Assembly (NCBI GenBank): GCA_012934845.2
Contig: WNNJ02002828.1
Location: 1-64,000 of the forward strand
Length of the DNA stretch: 64,000 nucleotides
Direction of reading: 5' to 3'
Origin: Pomphorhynchus laevis
Taxonomy: Eukaryota > Acanthocephala > Palaeacanthocephala > Echinorhynchida > Pomphorhynchidae
The notes under the pieces are model-generated. The model was not told the origin of the DNA. It saw only the letters and a program-made list of their open reading frames with translations, and searched no databases. This document shows positions 11,302 to 23,890 of this stretch, piece by piece. How positions within the stretch are numbered: the stretch's first letter is position 1; the number at the start of each line of letters is the position of its first letter. The position numbers and the translations under genes are program-made.

Positions 11302-13460
11302 CAGCAACGCTACTCGCATCGCATTAAATGTTGACTGAATTCGATGTCTCTTCGATTCTCTATTTGCCTTGAACTGGATCGTATTCGCGAAGTTTTACTA
11401 TGAGATTTTCTATTAACTTCATAACGTTTTTTGGAATCGGATCATCCCGTCCTATGTCATTGCACAATCGCTTTAAATAGCTACACGATGGTCTAAGCAA
11501 TCCGCAAACAGGAAAGTGACCAATCACCTTTGTACAGAATGAGAAGAGTTGACGCTTTGTTGTCTGAACGTCGCTATCCAAAGGTTTGTTGTCTCTTTTC
11601 CAATATAGCTTTCCATTCATTTTTAAGAATTTTAAGCCATTCTCCGCGCGCCGTCGATTTTCTGAGGCTCTTTAGACTCAAGGCCATACTTGGATAGGTG
11701 CAATTTTACTGATTTCGTCGACATCTAAGATTCATCTACTATTATGTCATCAAGATAACTGTCGCAAGCGGCTCTCACATTGTGATCTAAGGAGATCACT
11801 TTTTCCACAACTGCTTTCATAATCTTCGGTGCCACATTCAATCCAAATCCTAATCTAGTAAGACAGAACTGACGACCACCAAATCTAACCGCCTGATATT
11901 TCCACAAATTCTCATAAACATAGATTTGTAGATAAGCTCTGGACAAATCCATAATAGACAAATGCTCACCCTTTCGTCGCTATGACCGAATTTTGTCAAC
12001 ACATACATCAACATCTGCTGTGTTGCTTATCACAAAACCATTCAATTCCCGAAAATCCAATACCGTTCGTACTTTCGATTTGTTTGCCTGCATTACTGCC
12101 ATCAGCGGTATTAACGCTCTAACTTCACCATCATATGGTATCAACCATCCCTCTCGAATCCAGCAATTTACCTCCTTTTCAAAATCTTTCTGCAAATCAG
12201 AATCAATGCTATAGGAGGCTATACTATTGTACAGTTTTTCAGGCTCCCCGTTCTTCCACACCCATTTACACGACCATGAATTTCCATCAAATATGGCACT
12301 AAAGTCGTCATCTCTAATTGAAACCGAAGGCATTTGCCGTTTTGAAGATACATGACTCGCTGATACATGATGAATGACAGTCGCATCTCCAAGAAACTTT
12401 ACAGACCCTCGAGATATTTGAATGCCATTCAGTCTATTGTAGATATACATTCCAACTAAAGCATCAAATGGAATGTTCATATCAACAGAGAGGCAACTTG
12501 TTTTAATAACTGCGCCACCCTGTACCTGAATATCGACTTCAACGGTTTCTTTGCATGCAACTTTAGACCCATTAATAAACGTTGCCATGCAGTCTCCTTT
12601 TGTTAGTAAATATATTCGTTTCGATATCACCGTTCTTGTCGCACCAGTGTACACTAAGCCATTGCAATCTATACCATTTACTCGCATATTTACCACTAGA
12701 GGATTTGAATAATAAGGGGAGGATACACACAATCCAATTATTGATCCTCCCCGAAATGGTTTTTTGAATTTACACCAGACTGATATCGATTCGCTAGATG
12801 CTTACGAGATCCACAATTGTAGCATCTTCGAATAGGTTTAGTAGGACAATCTCTAGATCGATGACCTATCTTGTGACAAGTAAAACACTGAATATTTTTG
12901 TCTCGATCGTTGCTTACCGTTCCAATTGATTTAGTATAATATAGCTGTGGTTGGTCATCCAGTTGACTCTCTAACATTGAGCGAGCCTTTACAACAATGT
13001 CACATAACTGCATGTCGCTGAAATTCGATGATGTAATTAACTGAGATTTTACACTTGCTGGCAGGCCATTCACGAATGCACACTTTAAAAAATCCTCATT
13101 ATGGACTGTAGTGATAATTCCGAACAGGCGCATTAAATCAGCCAAATAAACATCGACCTTCTCGTCCGGTCGAATTTATCGCTGCACAAACTGGTCATAC
13201 ACCCTACTTGCACAAATTGAAAATGCAGTAAGAAAGGCTTTTCTAAGTGCCTTATAGTCTTTTTGAACGTTCGAATTTAGTCCTTGATAAACAGCAAACG
13301 CACCTTTTGTCCGAAACAGGGGTAAGCAATTACCGACGTCGTCTATTCCTTGCAGCTTTGCAACCATTTCCAATTTGCAAATCCATTCTCCAAAATCGCC
13401 GTTTCCATCGTATGGCTGCACCACATCTGCCCAACGAACTGTTACACTGCTCATAGCCGA
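11302..13460 (-). mobile_element. Ty3/Gypsy LTR-retroelement fossil, family A, broken
   Basis: Read on the minus strand, this holds in order a gag-like protein ending in two CCHC-type zinc knuckles, an aspartic-protease-like region, reverse transcriptase with a YLDD box, and a short piece of the next pol region. Gag lies at about 12,738-13,454, protease and the start of RT at 11,980-12,732, the RT palm at 11,725-11,961, and the last piece at 11,360-11,620. It is broken, with several breaks, and lacks RNase H beyond its start and all of integrase. No LTRs could be recognised. The element abuts the H2A.Z array edge. Family placement rests on motif reading. Confidence 0.8.
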
Positions 13461-13711
13461 AATAGCTTGTAAGCAAATTGATTAAAATGAAACAAAGTTG
13501 GCAATGATTTTTTTCTCCCGAGTAAAAACTTAAAACAGAGGAAAACGAAACCAGTTATATATGAGCGACATATCATTCAACAGTCACAAAATAAACAATC
13601 AAAGGCGGCGTCAACACCGCTATACAAATCAGCAACAAAAGGAATCATATCGCATCGCTCTTGGCAGCATCAAATTATTGCAAATAATGCCGCTTTGTTG
13701 GGTGAGAGACA

Positions 13712-13738
13712 CAATGTGTCCACTCAATGGACACATTG
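13712..13738. repeat. Perfect hairpin, 11-bp arms
   Basis: CAATGTGTCCA and its exact reverse complement are separated by a 5-base loop (CTCAA). Its role is unknown. Confidence 0.85.
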
Positions 13739-13851
13739 GAAAGTACGTTTTAAAAATTTTTAGTCGGAGATTGATGGATTAAATGACAATGCACGTATGG
13801 AGATTTTGATCAATCACATTTCTATTGCAATACATCAACATTTCGGATTAG

Positions 13852-13895
13852 CTCTAGAAACATATTAAATCAACTCTAGAAACATATTAAATCCG
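13852..13895. repeat. 22-bp tandem direct repeat, two copies
   Basis: CTCTAGAAACATATTAAATC occurs at 13,852 and again at 13,874, with a decayed third start near 13,896. Confidence 0.8.
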
Positions 13896-14027
13896 CTCTC
13901 GAATATAACGACGCAATTAAAGTCAAAAAAATAAAATTTTAACTCGCCACAAATTATTAACTTATTGTCAAGGCAAACATCAAGCAATCGACAAATTTAT
14001 TCTTTATTTGCAAATATTTCAGTATCG

Positions 14028-14384
14028 TTAAGTTGGAAGGTTTCCGTCTCGAGCGACCTCTAACAGGCACGCTGCATTTCCCCGCTGCACTGCACAGCTT
14101 AAACGCTGCAAGAGGAAATTGGCAGCTCTTCGATCATCTGTTGCCACCACCAACATATTGCCCAGTTTTGTCAAAAAATTCGAAGTTATCGGCCCGGCAG
14201 CACCAATTGTGTCGATCGCCAACGGCACAAATTTATATTGCGATTCGTCAATACATGTATATTTGGCCTTCTTTCGATCCTCTGCCAATCTAGCAACCTC
14301 CCCGGCCCCAGAGACCGCACTAGGCAAATGACTGGCAGCAAAATTGTTAGGACACGTGAAGTCCCATACTAGCAGACGTCCCAT
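14028..14384 (-). pseudogene. C-terminal restriction-like endonuclease fragment of the LINE
   Basis: This 118-aa fragment begins GRLLVWDFTCPNNFAASHL. Just upstream in the same frame the sequence reads RPEGASLVPWEMGR. Together these match the family's RPD(G)..LVPW..GR.LVWDVT nuclease signature, where PD, D and a following K act in target cleavage. Here the first D is E. The conserved tail FLLQRLSCAVQRGNAA is also present. Confidence 0.75.
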
Positions 14385-14937
14385 TTCCCATGGGACAAGT
14401 GAAGCACCCTCCGGTCTCTTTCCGTAGTTTCTGCAGAGCCCGATTGGTTAAAGGCGGGACGGGACATCGGCTGTGGCAAGGGCGCTACGGATAAGTGTGT
14501 TTACATCACTGTTCCGATTGTGCCGAGAAACCACTCTGGGCCAGTCTAGCCCGTGAATACCAGAGGGGTCTTATCGACGCCGCACTCACACTTAAATGAA
14601 ACCGAGTTGAGAATACCGAGGCGGAGGGCTGATGCAAGACAGATTGAACTGTCGTCTAGTTTTGTGCCCATCGAAGCTATCGGTAGGGCATTAAGGAATG
14701 CGCCAGACCATCTGGTAGACGCGGCTAGCAAACGGACCCGATCTTTGGGAAAACCGCATGAAGCTGCCAGGTGTCAGAATTCCTTCTCAAACAATGGGGT
14801 TGTCCAACGTTTTTGCAAGGTTGTATCCGTTGGAACAGTCAGGTCGAATTTAGTGGTCCAACTCTCTGACGCCGTTCGGTAGTTAAGGTCACTAGTGCCT
14901 GAGCGATTTGCCAAATGCTCTGGGATTAATAGCGCAG

Positions 14938-15384
14938 TTAAGTCTTCGTGCGCGAAACAGATGAATAAAAGGCCGGTATACATAAGTCTTCCGCACACAA
15001 CACACCCAGTCCACTCATCTTAACAGGTAGCGAGGCTTGACGCCAGGCTATGTCAGAGAGCCTGAGGTTAAGGATTTCCTCCAGAGAACTGCGAACTTCC
15101 ACGTCGAAGGCTTTCACGAGGCCGCTTGTATAACATGGTGCGCAGCGTAAAATGAAGTTGATCTTTGACAGCGTCAAACAATGTCGAAGTATAAAGAAGG
15201 CGTCGTGCTTCGCAAGTTTTGAGAGCTTTCGGCCTACCTGCTGAAGTTGTGTGATAGCCGATTCCAAGAACATATCGAGGTGAAATCCGGCGCAAAGCGG
15301 AGCGCCTAGCAAGTCCGCGGATGACGCATCACAAACTTTTACGTTTGACATTATATCAAGTAGATATAATGAAATCACTTGCAT
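14938..15384 (-). pseudogene. Thumb/connector fragment of the RLE-type LINE
   Basis: A 148-aa fragment with LLGAPLC, FILRHCLTLSKINFILRCAP and the SLPVKMSGLGV motif, all of which typically follow the RT core in this LINE family. It continues in another frame at 14,546-14,998 (LLAASTRWSGAFLNALP and the following cysteines CECG). Confidence 0.75.
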
Positions 15385-16133
15385 TTGTCTGGCCGTAAGA
15401 ACAATCCAATTTTTGCTCCTTGAGTTCGAATGTGTTCGATATCATTGATTAGAGTGGAAACTTCTCCCACTATGCAGCAGTCATCCAGATACCAAACAGC
15501 TAATGGTGACAAAAGGCTGTGGGTCAGACTGTTGATGGTAAGTGAGAACAGGAGAGGACCGAGAGGATCCCCTTGTTGTACTCCCTCTTTTGAATCAATC
15601 ACATTGTCCTCGAAGAGAAGTGTGCTTGGGTAATCGTAGCACATTTCCACGAAGTCCTGGATCCCCGGGATTTCCTTCTTCACAACCTGAAGGACTGCGC
15701 CCCTGCTGATTGAGTTAAAGGTATTTTCGAAATCTAACTTTACAATCGCTGAATTGCCTACCAAACCGTGTTCAGCAAAACATCTCGCTGCATTAATTGC
15801 GAAATCGACACACCCAGGCACACCGAGGCCAAGTTGATTTGGAAGAAGCATGTCAACCACTCTCTCGGTAGCAAATCTGCAAGCCACCTTAGCAGCTAGC
15901 CGGCGGAAGGTACACCCAACAGCTATAGGTCTGACTCCACCGTCCCCTTTTACGAAAGCCAGAAGCTTGGCTCCGCATAATATAGGCCTGATCGAGGTTG
16001 CCACTTTACCCGCAAGGATGTTACTTGTTAGCTCACAAATAGATTTCAGTAGTATGTCTCCTGCGACACCACTCGAACGACTAACCAGGTCACGTAGATG
16101 AGAAGAACTCAGGTCATCAGCGCCCCCCAGCAA
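15375..16133 (-). pseudogene. Reverse transcriptase core of the RLE-type LINE
   Basis: A 252-aa open stretch with clear RT blocks: GVRPIAVG (finger, residues 66-73), KLDFENTFNS (palm A, 132-141), GVQQGDPLGPLLFSL (block 4, 184-198) and the YLDD catalytic box (215-218). The palm aspartates are present, so this segment itself looks intact. It lacks its natural start, and the flanking frames are shifted, so the copy cannot make full-length protein. The next fragment (14,938-15,384) overlaps it by ten bases in another frame. Confidence 0.85.
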
Positions 16134-16754
16134 AAGACGGTGGAAATGACTGAAGAGCCTACAAGACAGAACTACCCGAAATAAGTGGACCTAAATTGAG
16201 ATTTGACCGCGGACGTGCGCAGCTTTCATTATAAAGAAACCGCCGTTCTGGATGTTTGCGACGCAAAAGCTCGATAGTCTGCTCGTCCGCACTCAACAGC
16301 TGGTTGTTATCGGCAAGCAGTCGTACCGCTCCACGAATATCACCATCCTCCAACTTTTCAGAAACCTTGTTTCGAAGTTGATCATCCCGGCGATATACAG
16401 GTTTAGTTCTTGGTGTACTGGTTGTTGTGATTGCCCCTGGACCGTACGACATGCATGCTGACTTTAACGTCGACCCTAACGACACAGTACAGTTACCCCT
16501 GTTCGTTAGTGGCACGCGCAAGACTAATTTCGTGAATCCGATGAGTTGCATCTATGGGTTATCGTTTGGCGGGCAAGCGTTGACAGCGTTTATTAGTTCG
16601 ACAAGCTTGTTGCTACTGTGGGCCTCGCTGCACGTGGTATTCGCCGAACCAGAAGTACGTTCTCGCAAAGTAGTTCCATGCTCGATAACGAACTTTGGAG
16701 GCTTGGGAAAGCGGTTGGATTGCCATTAGAGTAGGCAGCTGCTGTATTTAGTTT

Positions 16755-19526
16755 GTGAATCGTCGGTGGAATCAAATTACGCCTACTTAAATAGTCGCGG
16801 ATTCTACGCGCAAGCACTTTTTCGTAGATGAAGATGAGGGAGTTTTGAATCGAAATGGGGCGCAGATCTTTAGGACATGAAACTGGACTACGCTTAAGTA
16901 AAAAAATTCTATGACTAATATTGATGCCGGCTACATCGGATGGTGAGGCTAAAAGCATTGTGACGGCCACTTATATTCTTTGATCGAGTGTCAAAAGCTG
17001 ACAGACCCGAGAAAATAGTAGAGCGACGGATTAAGAAGTGCCCGGAAGTGACTCCCAGGAGTTAAGGATATCTGCAACAGATAAGTCCCTGCAACTGAAG
17101 TCACCCCAAGTCGAGATCGATTGGGGTGATTGAGTGGCTCCATAATAATGTAGAGATAGTGACTCCCTCAAAACATTATCAAGGTCTATACCACTAATCC
17201 AGCCTAAAGCTCTATTCTTCCAACAGACAAACTTCTCCTTCTTGAATATCTTCCAGAATGAAAACTGATAAGCGTTAAGGTGAGCAATGCTCGCCTTATC
17301 CCTGCTCAGCTGGAACCTATATCTAGTGCTTTAGTATTCATTCGAGAGGGCCTGCCTGGCAGAAACAGAGACATTGGAAGGTGTAGCATTTTAGCCAGAA
17401 CTTTGAGTTTTGTTGGAGTGGGATTATAAATACGACCTTTATAGGTAGTCGAAATAAACGCGGTAGCTTGCGATGAGAGGTAGGAATTAAATTCGATCAA
17501 ACTCTCATTACCAATTCTAGGGAAGAGTTGGATAGCCGCATGAAAGAATGCCACTCTGGTGGGATCAAAGTGAAACCTCCTTCTAAGCAACGTATATTCC
17601 ACTATTCGCCATAGAATTAGGTAATGAGAGATGGTCTGTTTTTGGCGCGACTGCACAGTACAGATAGGTTTCAACAACCACATCTTATGAAGCAGTAATA
17701 TGTCGAGGAGAGAATTAGTTGTTGAGCAATGAAAGGTGGGGGACGGTGGTTTGTGAATAAGGTAGTTGTTCCTGGCTCTGCGGAGTGCTGCATTAATCCA
17801 ACGACCAGTTTTGTCGTTGAAGTCACCGAGTAACATGTCATAGCCACTACCCAAAATACGGTCCAGGAGCTCATGGTTCTTGTGAATTTCCCCTGGCCTA
17901 ATAAAGATATTGGTTATACTGATGCGTTTACCGTTCTTACATAGTGATATAGTTAAGCAAGACAGGGCTATACAAGAGTACTTTAACAGGAGGGATGATC
18001 TTAAGGAGCATTTAACTAGGGTTAAAAGACCTTGAGATGAAGAGGCGTGAGGAGGGGTTATGTACGGAGTGAAGTGGGTGTAAATGTGCTTGGGGATAAA
18101 TCGAGTAATGTCATGGGGGAGACGCATAGACCGCGTCTCCTGAAGTATTATAACATCCGCATCTCTACCAGATAGAAGGCTAAGGGCGGAAGCACCTCCC
18201 GAATTCTACTGAAGTATATTCAGTGAAAAAGGCTCTTGACTACTTTGCATTGTGTTACGTCAACTCGAGTGGGATGCCTATTTCCAAGCAGGAACTAGAA
18301 GAGAGAAAGTTGCCCTTCTCACTCCCAGCCCTACCGGAAGAAGACATTTGCCCACCGGCATTGTCTTCATCTACCTTTGAGGCCAACAACTCCCAGTAGA
18401 TATTATCTTTCTTTGCCAACTTTAAGGAAGCCAGCTTTTGTTTAGAAGAGGATATCTTCTTAGAGCGGGGGCACTTTTTCACGAGGTAATAATCGTCGAT
18501 GGATGAGAACGGGACTCCTCGAATTTCGCTATCAGATGATTCGTTAAGGCTCGAATCTCGTTTTTGTATATCTGTAATCTTGCGTCAACAAGTTTGATAA
18601 TATCAGTGTCCGTCATACCAGAACCGGTTGAATTGGATAAGCTGGCAGCGGCGAAGTGGGCCGGTTTGGCCGGTGCCCCATAATGCCTTAAATGACTTCA
18701 TAAGAGCTGCAATCCCCACACGTATGGGGCCTAGTGCAGTTCGAGGACCAGTGCTTCCAAAGGTGGCACCCATTGCAATGGGGGGTATGTTAATTCGTCA
18801 GCGTCTACAATTTTAAAAGGAAGGTTGCGCCCCCAAAAGGGGTTACATTTACTTTTAGCCAGGCATTCCGCCTAGTCAACTGCGGTTGAACAGAATGCTA
18901 CTAGTATAGCCTGGCCTTTCTTGCCCAAGATGCGCCGAATATTGTGAATTTTGTACTCAGATGTGAGAGCACTTAAATCATCCGTTGCGAAGGGCGGAAA
19001 ATTATCAATTTTCAGAGTAGCCTGAATAGGCCTGTAAGTAGTTGATCCAAATTCTTTTAAGTGTTTCGAAAAATTCTAGGTACGATGCTACCAGATCTGG
19101 AGAGCTGAAATAAACTCGGATTTCTGAATCTAAATATTTTATTGAATTGAATTCTCTTCTTATAAGAGATTCTAAACTCTCTTAGGAAAATATTAAAAAG
19201 ATTCTTCCTTTCAAATGGTTAGGAAGCCTTATTATTACCAGATTCACCACTTTAGGCACAAGAGGGAGTTCTCCATCCGTGTTTGAGATTAAAAAATTAG
19301 ACGAAATAAGACTAATCTTGTTTTCTTTTGCTTGAAAATTCGATTCACTAGAGCTTTTTGATCCTCCGACTATACTGCACATTTTTTCGTTTTTGAGTTT
19401 TACGCAATTGTAGCATCTGCGAAATCTGTCCAGCACGCAATGTTGATTGTCGAAAGTGCGGACAACATGGACATTTCGCAAATGTTTGCAAATCCTTAAA
19501 GCAATTATTCCGATTGAACTAGCCAC
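16755..19526 (-). mobile_element. LINE-J (I/Jockey-type) copy, truncated inside RT
   Basis: On the minus strand this runs from ORF1 (19,526 down to about 18,255) through ORF2 endonuclease (18,127-17,306) to the first RT blocks (16,970-16,755), then stops where the RLE LINE begins. It matches the well-kept copy at 53,550-57,400 along its length. ORF1 retains the segment LPLVPKVVNLVIIRLPNHLK. The endonuclease retains LLGDFND. Many frame breaks are present. The rest of RT and the 3' end are absent from this position. Confidence 0.85.
17306..18127 (-). pseudogene. ORF2 endonuclease/linker of LINE-J copy at 17-18 kb
   Basis: A 273-aa open stretch aligns to residues ~44-310 of the intact LINE-J ORF2. 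It contains MLLGDFNDKTGRWINAALRRARN, the catalytic APE-type segment, and the TPTKLKVLAKML linker. It starts inside the endonuclease, so it is a fragment. Confidence 0.8.
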
Positions 19527-19599
19527 TAGATGGGATTAAGTATGAAATAGTTGGCGCAAACAAAACTAAACAGTTACGATCTATTATGTATATTTAAGT

Positions 19600-22550
19600 A
19601 AATGTTCACGATTTAGAAGCCTTGATAGGCACTGGCAGTCCAACAAATTTCATCGGTAGTTATGTTACTGATTCGCTCCGACTCACTCGATCTTTATGTC
19701 ATCATAAACTTTCAATCGCCGCTACTAACAAGGCATCTATCATGACAGTGTATTGCATTGCTGATATTACAATTCAATCACGACAATTCAAGGAAGTAAA
19801 ATAACTCTGCTTGCCATACCTATGCTGCTATGTAATATTGGAGCACTCATTCCTATCTGCCTTCAAATCGATCACGCTATCTTTAAACTCTGACGAACCG
19901 AAATTATAACTTGCTCCACTAAGCGTTATGAATAATAGAAAGCCAATATTATTCAATTCACTATAATTTTCTTTGAAACATATTGACGATTAAATTTCTT
20001 AGATACATACGTTTACATAGTCAATTTATCGAAGGTGAAAAGTTTAGATATTGTTAAATGATGAGATCATCCGTAATAGCCGACCACCATGGATAGTTTA
20101 AGTTGTTGTAATCACGGGTGCATTCGGTAAAATTCGACTTGTAATCGATTATTCCATGGCTATAAATCAAGTTACTTAATTAGACACATATCCATTACCT
20201 AGAATTGACGTCATAATATAACGTTTGCAACATACAAATACTTTAGCAGAATCCAATTGATGCCCGCTTACCATTAAGTACCGATGAGAAAATCCGAAAA
20301 AGGCTTTACTGCCTTTAAAGTCAATGATGGGTTATACGAATTTAATCGAGTCCCGTTTCGGACTAACGAATGCTCCAGCAGATTTTTTAAGAATTATGGT
20401 TAAAATGATCAAGGACGAAGATCTTAAGGAACGTATGCATATCTAGACGATCTCGTTATTTGTGGAATTGATAAAGGCGATCACGATGCAAATATCGAGC
20501 ATTTCAAAAACATTTTCCATAAATACGAGCTTACATTAAACAAATCCAAATGTAAATACAGATTCACTTCTATCAACCTCCAAGGATATCTTATATCAAA
20601 TAGTAGTGTCCGCCCAGATCCAGAACGAACACAATCTACAACGACATTGCAACCACCGCATGACCTAGTACTCATAAGAAAATGCTTGGAATATTCGCCC
20701 ACTACTCAAGATGGATTAAACAATTTTTCACAAACATTCAAACGCTTGTAAGTATTATAGTTTCCTTTAAGCCCATATGCAATATCTGATTTCGAGATCA
20801 TAAACATGACATTGTCGAAGCTGTTTTTAATGTAGTGAATGATTCGAAACCACTCACATTTAAGATGGTTGCTTCCCTAAATTATCTCGAAGCGGTTCTC
20901 TCGCAAGGACAGCCTATCGCTGTATTTTCCATCACTTTGAACCGGGTTTCACGCACGTATTCTTTGGTTGAAAATGATGCGCTGGCAATTGTTGAGTGCT
21001 TAAAAAATTGGAGTCATTATCTCTTTAGACGAACATTTTAATTAATTACCGATCAGGCCAGTGTGGCATTTATCTTCAATAGTAAACATAAAAGCACTAT
21101 AAAAACAAAAAGTTGATCAAATGGCAAATGGATTTGATATCGGTGTGCGAAATCTAGTATCAATATGGAAAAAGAATAGTGGCATATGCTCTCTCACGGC
21201 AATATTGTGATGCTATTAATAAGGAAAGTTATACCAAGGACGCTAAATATCTGCATCAAAATCTGTGTCATCTCGGCATCACACGATTATACCATATAAT
21301 TCGCAGCCGTAACTTATCTTGTTCAATCGATGACATACGAAATCTTATTGAAGACTGCCATATTTGTTCACGTTTGAAGCCGCGGTTTTATAAGCCAAGT
21401 AACCTGACTTTGTAAAAGCAACTCAATCTTTCGAAAGGCTCTCAATTGATTTTAAGAGGCCACTTCCGTCAACGATTAGAAATCGATATCTTTTCGTAGT
21501 TTAGATAAACATTCAAGGTTTCATTCGACTTTCTTTGTCCGAATATGGCACCAAATACAGTTATCATCTGCCTTAAAAATTGTTCTTTATGTTTAAAATG
21601 CGTTCTATAATTCATTGAGATAATGGTCCAGCTTTAATACAAAAGACTTCGACGACCATTTGACTCGTCTCGGAATACCACTCAGTAAAACATGTCTCTA
21701 CAATCCGACATGTCCCGGACAAGCAGAGAGATATAATGATATATTGCGAAGAGCAATTGAACTCGACCTAGGAGAACAGTACAGAAGAATTAACATGTGG
21801 AATTTTCACTTCAGGCTGCACTATATTCGATTAGCTCATTATTATGCATGCCGACTAACTGAACTCCCAATGAACGGTTATTTAAGATTAGTCGCCGGAT
21901 ATGTAATGACAAGTAACTACTAAGTTGGCTGCTTACTCCTAAAAAGGTTCTTCTCAAAGAATGCGTTCGATCATGTAAATACGATCAAGCTTTCAAAATA
22001 GTGGGGCTCGCAAAATGCCATCCGCACCGAGCATTAATTCGACATCATAACGGACTGAAGCAACCGTATCTTCAAATCATCTCGCAACTTACGCGAATAA
22101 AAACATTTGGATACAGTTCAAAACAAGAATGCGAAAGATATATAGAGCGCTCAAAAAGACAACTTTCGATAATTGAACGATCAACATTTCCACAAACTTC
22201 ACTGGTCGGTTTTGATATTATCCTCGTGTGGTTGTTTGAATCCTATCAGCATCACTGTACACTACAATCAGCGTAGGTGGACCTCATCGGCAGTGAGCCC
22301 GCGTCTACATTTCGTATTTCGGTCTTTTTACTGCTTCTGCTGATTCCTTGTCGCCGAAATGCTGGTTTATATTTGGCTTATATACCAAATTACACAATTA
22401 ATGTGTTCTATATTTGGTGCGGGCGGTAACTAATATTCGCAATTGGAATCCACCACACACCGATTTTATATTCCGTTCTTATACGAAATGTTCACTGGAC
22501 AGTAAACCATAAGCTCTATTTTCCACAAACACCAAATCAATAAAAAACGT
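19600..22550 (+). mobile_element. Ty3/Gypsy LTR-retroelement fossil, family B, heavily broken
   Basis: Plus-strand fragments follow pol order: protease-like segment (19,622-19,804), reverse transcriptase (about 20,100-20,720), RNase H (20,835-21,100), the zinc-binding head of integrase (21,179-21,415) and integrase core (21,600-21,923). It is the same family as the fossil at 58,090-60,860. It is old, with more than ten breaks. I could not define LTRs; 22,280-22,550 may contain 3' terminal sequence. Confidence 0.8.
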
Positions 22551-22552
22551 TA

Positions 22553-22591
22553 ATCCTACATGATAATATCTATGATATTATCATGTAGGAT
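22553..22591. repeat. Perfect palindrome, 18-bp arms, 3-base loop
   Basis: ATCCTACATGATAATATC is followed by TAT and then the exact reverse complement. It sits at the downstream end of Ty3/Gypsy fossil B. A related piece (GATATTATCATAAATATC) follows at once, so the local sequence has been copied more than once. Confidence 0.9.
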
Positions 22592-22599
22592 ATTATCAT

Positions 22600-23329
22600 A
22601 AATATCTATGTTATTATTAATATCTATGAATAACAGTTGGATTAACTAAAGTGATAAAAGGGGGATATGAATGACAGAGAAAAAACGTTATAGAAATAGT
22701 ATATGTGTAATGGATTAAATCGTAAATAAAATTGATATTGGGTAAATAGTTTATTTTCTCAATGAACTAAAATCGGAAATAAAGTTGATATCGAATATAA
22801 CAAGTAGAATATGCGAATATTAAACATAACAGCACGTACATGAGCAATAAATCAACAACATATACAATTGCTAACATTCAATAGGACTCAGTGATGACAA
22901 CTGTAATTATTACATTATAATTACAATTATTTTTTGAATTTAGCTAGACTTGTTTATATTACGGTTAAGGTAATACTACACATTAATTTTTATTTGCTAA
23001 ACAGTCAAGGTTTCAATATATAGTTTTATTAGCTGCTAGTATTTCGTCAGGTTACACAAACGCCTAACCGCACATCATATATCTAATTGCACTTTATAAA
23101 AGTATCTGGCTAAATAAAACTAAAGTTTGGCTGTTACCGAAAATAAATTTCATTCCTATTTCAACTTCGTTATTTTGTTAATTAATTAACTATATTGAAA
23201 TTGTCTAAAAACAATTTGTCTGATTTTCACACCTAAAATGACCGTAAAGATATTACATAGAATATTCCGTGGAAATTCCGTCTATTCTTGTCTAAGTTGC
23301 TAATATCTTAGGTCCTAAATAATATATTG
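22600..23329. other. AT-rich stretch, nothing recognised
   Basis: No coding motif, RNA gene or clear repeat is visible on either strand. Confidence 0.6.
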
Positions 23330-23890
23330 GAAATAAATGCATATTGGAAAGAAATGTTCGAGCACAACTTATACTATTAATCATGATCCTATACCGTTTG
23401 TTCAAGAATATCGTGATATAGGTATCGCAGTTTCACACAACCTCATCACCTGGAAAAATACAAAAGTTACTTGTTCGAAAGCCAACCGAGTCTGGGGGAT
23501 ATTTTTTTTGAAATTTCAACAGTTTAACGAATGAATCTTTCAGCTCCTGTTTAATGTTCTTTGTTCAAGCATTCCCAATTACTGCTCACAGGCTACATAT
23601 CCGATTACAAAAGCAGAAGAGTTGCGTTTTGAACTGGTACTTCGAAATTTCTCGAAGCGAGTACGTGGTATAAAGCATTTGACCTACGTACAGCGGCTCA
23701 AGTATATCAATATGAAATCACTATTATCACTCCGACGCTCTAACGACCTTGTCCGTGTATAGCAGGAAATGAAATAAGATGATCCTATAAGGACGCTATT
23801 GACTAGTCGTAATAACTCAAGATTACGCTGTCATCATTTTATGCTACAACGTAAACCATAGAGAAAGAAGACGCTTGAATTTCTCAACTA
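23330..23890 (+). pseudogene. CR1-type LINE reverse-transcriptase C-terminal fragment
   Basis: The translation has MHIGKKCSSTTYTINHDPIP, then the RDIGIAVSHNL motif and KANRVWG, then in another frame IPNYCSQATYP and RGIKHLTYVQRLKYINMKSL. These are the post-palm blocks of CR1-type LINEs (HIGK, DLGV.V...L, EYCSPVW, YxxRLxxLxLxSLxxRR). Several stops and shifts are present. It is 5' truncated and without a recognisable 3' tail. Confidence 0.7.

Larger units (their letters stand above)
13461..14027. other. Unassigned stretch between two retroelements
   Basis: No gene is visible. It lies just before the gag start of fossil A (minus) and just after the coding end of the RLE-type LINE (minus), so it may hold leader or 3' UTR sequence of either. 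It includes a perfect hairpin (13,712-13,738) and a 22-bp direct repeat (13,852-13,895). Confidence 0.5.
14028..16750 (-). mobile_element. Restriction-like-endonuclease (RLE) non-LTR retrotransposon, 5' truncated and broken
   Basis: Minus-strand fragments follow the order of a widespread invertebrate LINE family with a single ORF: an N-terminal helical segment (IPRAARP, near 16,600), a pre-RT segment (16,159-16,551), reverse transcriptase (15,375-16,133), thumb and connector (14,938-15,384 and 14,546-14,998), and a C-terminal PD-(D/E)XK-type nuclease (14,028-14,420). The frame is broken in several places. The upstream edge meets LINE-J at about 16,750. I cannot name the clade with certainty; R2/R4-like RLE elements are the closest concept. 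Confidence 0.8.

Noticed and set aside
13561-13782. 73-aa frame between two retroelements
   Set aside because: No motif, unusual composition, overlaps a hairpin; probably chance.
11302-22550. LTRs around the Ty3/Gypsy fossils
   Set aside because: I looked for paired direct repeats at the element ends by eye and found none convincing.
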